Assembly: GCA_020630095.1 (NCBI GenBank)
Contig: JAHDCD010000002.1
Coordinates: 1 to 64,000, forward strand
Direction of reading: 5' to 3'
Source: Rickettsiales bacterium
Lineage (GTDB): Bacteria; Pseudomonadota; Alphaproteobacteria; Rickettsiales; UBA8987
Length of the DNA: 64,000 bases
This document shows positions 61,617 to 64,000 of the stretch, piece after piece (positions within the stretch are counted from its first letter, which is position 1; each line of letters starts with the position of its first letter). Below the pieces are notes generated by a model. It saw only the letters and a list, made by a program, of their open reading frames with translations. It was not told the DNA's origin and made no database searches. The position numbers and the translations under genes were made by a program.

Positions 61617-62639
61617 ATGAGTAGACTATTGGTAACTATTTTTATGCTATTTGGTATAGCATCTTCTATTAATGCCCAGCAGAGGCAAGCAATAAACAGT
61701 GGCTATAATCCTTACGCTTTCGCAAACATTCCGCAAAGTCCAAACGCATACGCTAATCAACAGAATTCAGGGCAACAATATCAGGGTCAACAAGTTCCTC
61801 AATATAATCCTTATGCTCAAGCACAAGCGCAGTATGGCGGTTCACCGCAAGCTCCAACTCCACCAACTCCACCTACAGCACCAAATTCATTTAATATTCC
61901 ACAAATTCCTCAAATCCCTGGTTTTGGTGGCAACGCGGGCGCAGGCTTTCCGCAAGCTCCAACGGCACCACAAGCTCCTTCTTTCCCTGGTTTCGGGGCA
62001 TCGGCAGGTGCTAATCCTTTTGGAGGACTAGGTGCAAACCCATCACCTCCTTCAGCGGGTGGTACATCATTTCTACCATCTAATAATCGTTCACAATTAG
62101 GTGACAAACAAATTAGAACATATGTAAGAGCAAGCTTTGGACTGTTAAGCCTATCGGACGCAAAAGTAGAAACAGATTTCATTTCAAGCCAAGAAGTATC
62201 TTTTGATGCTGGCACAGCAATAGCCGTTGCTTATGGCGTGGATGAAGGCAAGTTTGGCGGTGAAGTAGAGTTCGTATCTAAAGCGAATGGCGCAGGAGAT
62301 TCTGGCCTAAAAGATGTAAAATTATTATCCCTTAACTTTAACGCATTATACTACGTTCCTATAGTAAATGGTATAAGGGCATACGGTACAGGCGGTATTG
62401 GCTTAGCTGGTAATAATAGTAATGGTGGCTTTTCAGATATTACTGTCGGCTATAAAGCCGAAGCAGGTGGCATTCTTGACCTTGAAGAATATACCGGCCT
62501 TCCATTCGATGTTTATGGCGGTTACGAGTATTATGGCATCTTGGGTGATATAACACTTTCATCAACGGGTGTTACTCAAAGAGAATCTACTAATTATAAG
62601 ACCTCAGGATTAAACTTTGGTTTAAGATATAAATTCTAA
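61617..62639 (+). CDS. Outer membrane beta-barrel protein with a Pro/Gln-rich linker
   Basis: A signal peptide ends near SINAQQ (residue 21). Residues about 22-155 are rich in Pro, Gln, Ala, Asn and Gly with repeats such as PQAPT and N-P-Y-A, and look unstructured. Residues about 160-340 form an eight-strand-type barrel (YVRASFGLLSLSD, GYKAEAGGILDL), closing with LNFGLRYKF and a terminal Phe that BAM recognises. TAATAT six bases before the ATG may be a -10 box. It overlaps the convergent ppx gene by four bases. Confidence 0.8.
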   Translation: MSRLLVTIFMLFGIASSINAQQRQAINSGYNPYAFANIPQSPNAYANQQNSGQQYQGQQVPQYNPYAQAQAQYGGSPQAPTPPTPPTAPNSFNIPQIPQIPGFGGNAGAGFPQAPTAPQAPSFPGFGASAGANPFGGLGANPSPPSAGGTSFLPSNNRSQLGDKQIRTYVRASFGLLSLSDAKVETDFISSQEVSFDAGTAIAVAYGVDEGKFGGEVEFVSKANGAGDSGLKDVKLLSLNFNALYYVPIVNGIRAYGTGGIGLAGNNSNGGFSDITVGYKAEAGGILDLEEYTGLPFDVYGGYEYYGILGDITLSSTGVTQRESTNYKTSGLNFGLRYKF

Positions 62640-64000
62640 TTTAACTCCAATCTTAGGCTCATCAATTTAGCTAATTTATTAGCTGAAGATATAAAGTCTT
62701 CAGAGATCATAACCCTATCATTAGGGTGGAAGTTAAAGCTTAATACCTGTTTATCTTTATCAACTGTTGCATGAGTTCTTGGTAGAACTCCAAGCACACC
62801 ACCAGAAAGTTTATAACCCGTTCGCATTACGCGCCCAACTAGCTGACAAGTCTCAAAATCTGCCTTGCCGAGCATACGTTTTAAATCTCGTTGTGCAGTT
62901 TTAGCTGAGGGTTTAATATACCTATAAAACACACTGCCAGCAATAACTACACGCTCTTTATGGGTAAGCTCAGTTAGTGGTGAATTTAATATTAACCTAT
63001 ATGCAGTTTCCGCCCTGTATGGTCTAACTTCGTGCCACCCAATGCGCGATAATATACAAGCTACATCCAGCACCTTCTTATCAAATACATTACCTAAAAT
63101 AGAACTTAAGAAGTGCGATAACTCAAACCCAAAGCGCACCCATTCATCTTGCATTTCTTGAGTTAATGTTGACGGCGTTAACTGACGAGCCATATCAATT
63201 GCCCCTGAAATTAAGGCAGAAAGCTTCTTAGTTTGCCTATCTAGCAAATCAAATAAAACACCTTCACGTACACCATAAGTAGAAAATGCAATGGTAGATG
63301 GCTTACCTTTTTCGATCAGTAATTTCATTAATTTGGCGGCAAAAGGAATACTAATCTTACGTTCTTCTGCTACACCATAAGCATCTACAGAGTCAGGCTT
63401 TTTAATAATATATTCACAAGTTTCTAATAAATCTTTCGCATCACATTCGTAACATTGCACAATATCTATCGGATACTTAATCCGCGCCATATGTACCTTT
63501 GCTAAGTTACGGAACGAGCCACCAATGGCATATAATATTTTATCCTCTAATAGCTTGCCTACATTTGCTTGGACTAAGTATTTATCAGCTTCATCCTTAT
63601 CTAACTTAGTTGCCCTAATAGTGCCCAAAGGTAAAGAAATCAGGCGCTTTATCATATCACGTGCGTTAGTTGGTTCTTCATCAAAATTAAGCTCGCCTAA
63701 TTCTAATGACCCACCACCCAGATCCGCCACAATACCATTCTTTTTAAAGCCAGCAGATATAATACTTAAGCAACCAAGTCTACTTTCTTCTTCGCCTGAA
63801 AGTAGCTGAATATCTATATTATAGCGTCTTTTAACCTCGCGCATAAACTCTGCGCCATCCTCTGCATCGCGCACGGCAGATGTTGCGATACAATGCACAT
63901 TCGAAACTCGTGACTTATCAATAATGTGCGAAAATCTACCAAGCGTATCGAGTGCTAATAATTTACCTTCTTTATTTAATCGGCCTGTGGCTTCCAAACC
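62636..64000 (-). CDS. Ppx/GppA family phosphatase, N-terminus outside the window
   Basis: Exopolyphosphatase/guanosine pentaphosphate phosphatases degrade polyphosphate or pppGpp. The second phosphate-binding region GIVADLGGGSLELGEL and the upstream IATSAVRDAEDG and GEEESRLG blocks are present, and an HD-like C-terminal domain follows. The family N-terminal D-x-G-S-N/H-S motif is missing; translation is open to the window edge, so the gene continues beyond 64000 and the first visible ATG (63997) is probably internal. Ppx and GppA cannot be separated here. Confidence 0.93.
   Translation of the reverse strand, partial: GLEATGRLNKEGKLLALDTLGRFSHIIDKSRVSNVHCIATSAVRDAEDGAEFMREVKRRYNIDIQLLSGEEESRLGCLSIISAGFKKNGIVADLGGGSLELGELNFDEEPTNARDMIKRLISLPLGTIRATKLDKDEADKYLVQANVGKLLEDKILYAIGGSFRNLAKVHMARIKYPIDIVQCYECDAKDLLETCEYIIKKPDSVDAYGVAEERKISIPFAAKLMKLLIEKGKPSTIAFSTYGVREGVLFDLLDRQTKKLSALISGAIDMARQLTPSTLTQEMQDEWVRFGFELSHFLSSILGNVFDKKVLDVACILSRIGWHEVRPYRAETAYRLILNSPLTELTHKERVVIAGSVFYRYIKPSAKTAQRDLKRMLGKADFETCQLVGRVMRTGYKLSGGVLGVLPRTHATVDKDKQVLSFNFHPNDRVMISEDFISSANKLAKLMSLRLELN

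Overview
The window looks like the origin region of an AT-rich alphaproteobacterial chromosome. Lineage clues are a C4-pathway 5-aminolevulinate synthase, the complex I accessory subunit NDUFA12, a GapR-type DUF2312 protein, and the gene order hemE / origin / DUF299 kinase (the 'RP001' neighbour) known from Caulobacter and Rickettsia. It keeps genes for thiamine, riboflavin, folate, purine, heme and shikimate synthesis, so it is not a strongly reduced symbiont. I cannot name a genus. I recognise no rRNA, tRNA, insertion sequence, prophage or CRISPR array. Roughly 60 real genes are packed densely, many with 1-40 base overlaps.

Layout. 0.1-8.4 kb: energy metabolism (nuoD, nuoE, sucA, atpD-atpC) with a SemiSWEET and a histidine phosphatase. 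8.4-15 kb: bamD, a DinB-like gene, dnaK behind an RpoH-type promoter, an LplT-like transporter and hemA. 15-27 kb: NDUFA12, purU, a PfpI-like protein, a DUF4139 protein, HIT, purH, era, rpmJ, pccB, a small ImmA/IrrE pair and thiC. 27-39 kb: parB-parA-rsmG, mnmG, mnmE, gatB, parC and hemE. 39.1-39.4 kb: the probable oriC. 39-57 kb: DUF299 kinase-aroE, traX-chaN, purB, then a long forward run tgt-wrbA-ribF-lspA-lepB-rnc-ribD-eamA-xseA-rppH-folB-yaaA-recF, then aroA and gapR. 57.8-64 kb: a response regulator with a degenerate kinase-like domain, dnaJ, an unknown 383-residue protein, a beta-barrel protein and a ppx/gppA gene that runs off the end.

The most notable content lies in signals rather than genes. 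(1) Ten parS-like ParB sites flank the origin, five on each side, nine of them inside coding sequences, where they mostly encode V-S/P-R-E/G-T. (2) Two families of palindromic repeats are inserted in frame in conserved genes (era, rsmG, mnmE; mnmG and the PfpI gene), and other copies lie between genes; one supplies a start codon. (3) A shared block of about 170 bp lies upstream of atpD, dnaJ and the PfpI-like gene in the same gene-relative orientation. (4) Three intergenic spacers carry strings of consecutive perfect hairpins with a common AAGC-TTGA-GCTT-type core. (5) Several genes have a -10 box 5-9 bases before the start codon, which suggests leaderless mRNAs.

Together parABS, oriC, GapR, ParC, RsmG, MnmG and RecF make this a chromosome-maintenance neighbourhood. 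The repeats appear to have spread through it without disrupting the genes. All functions are inferred by reading; no database search was run.
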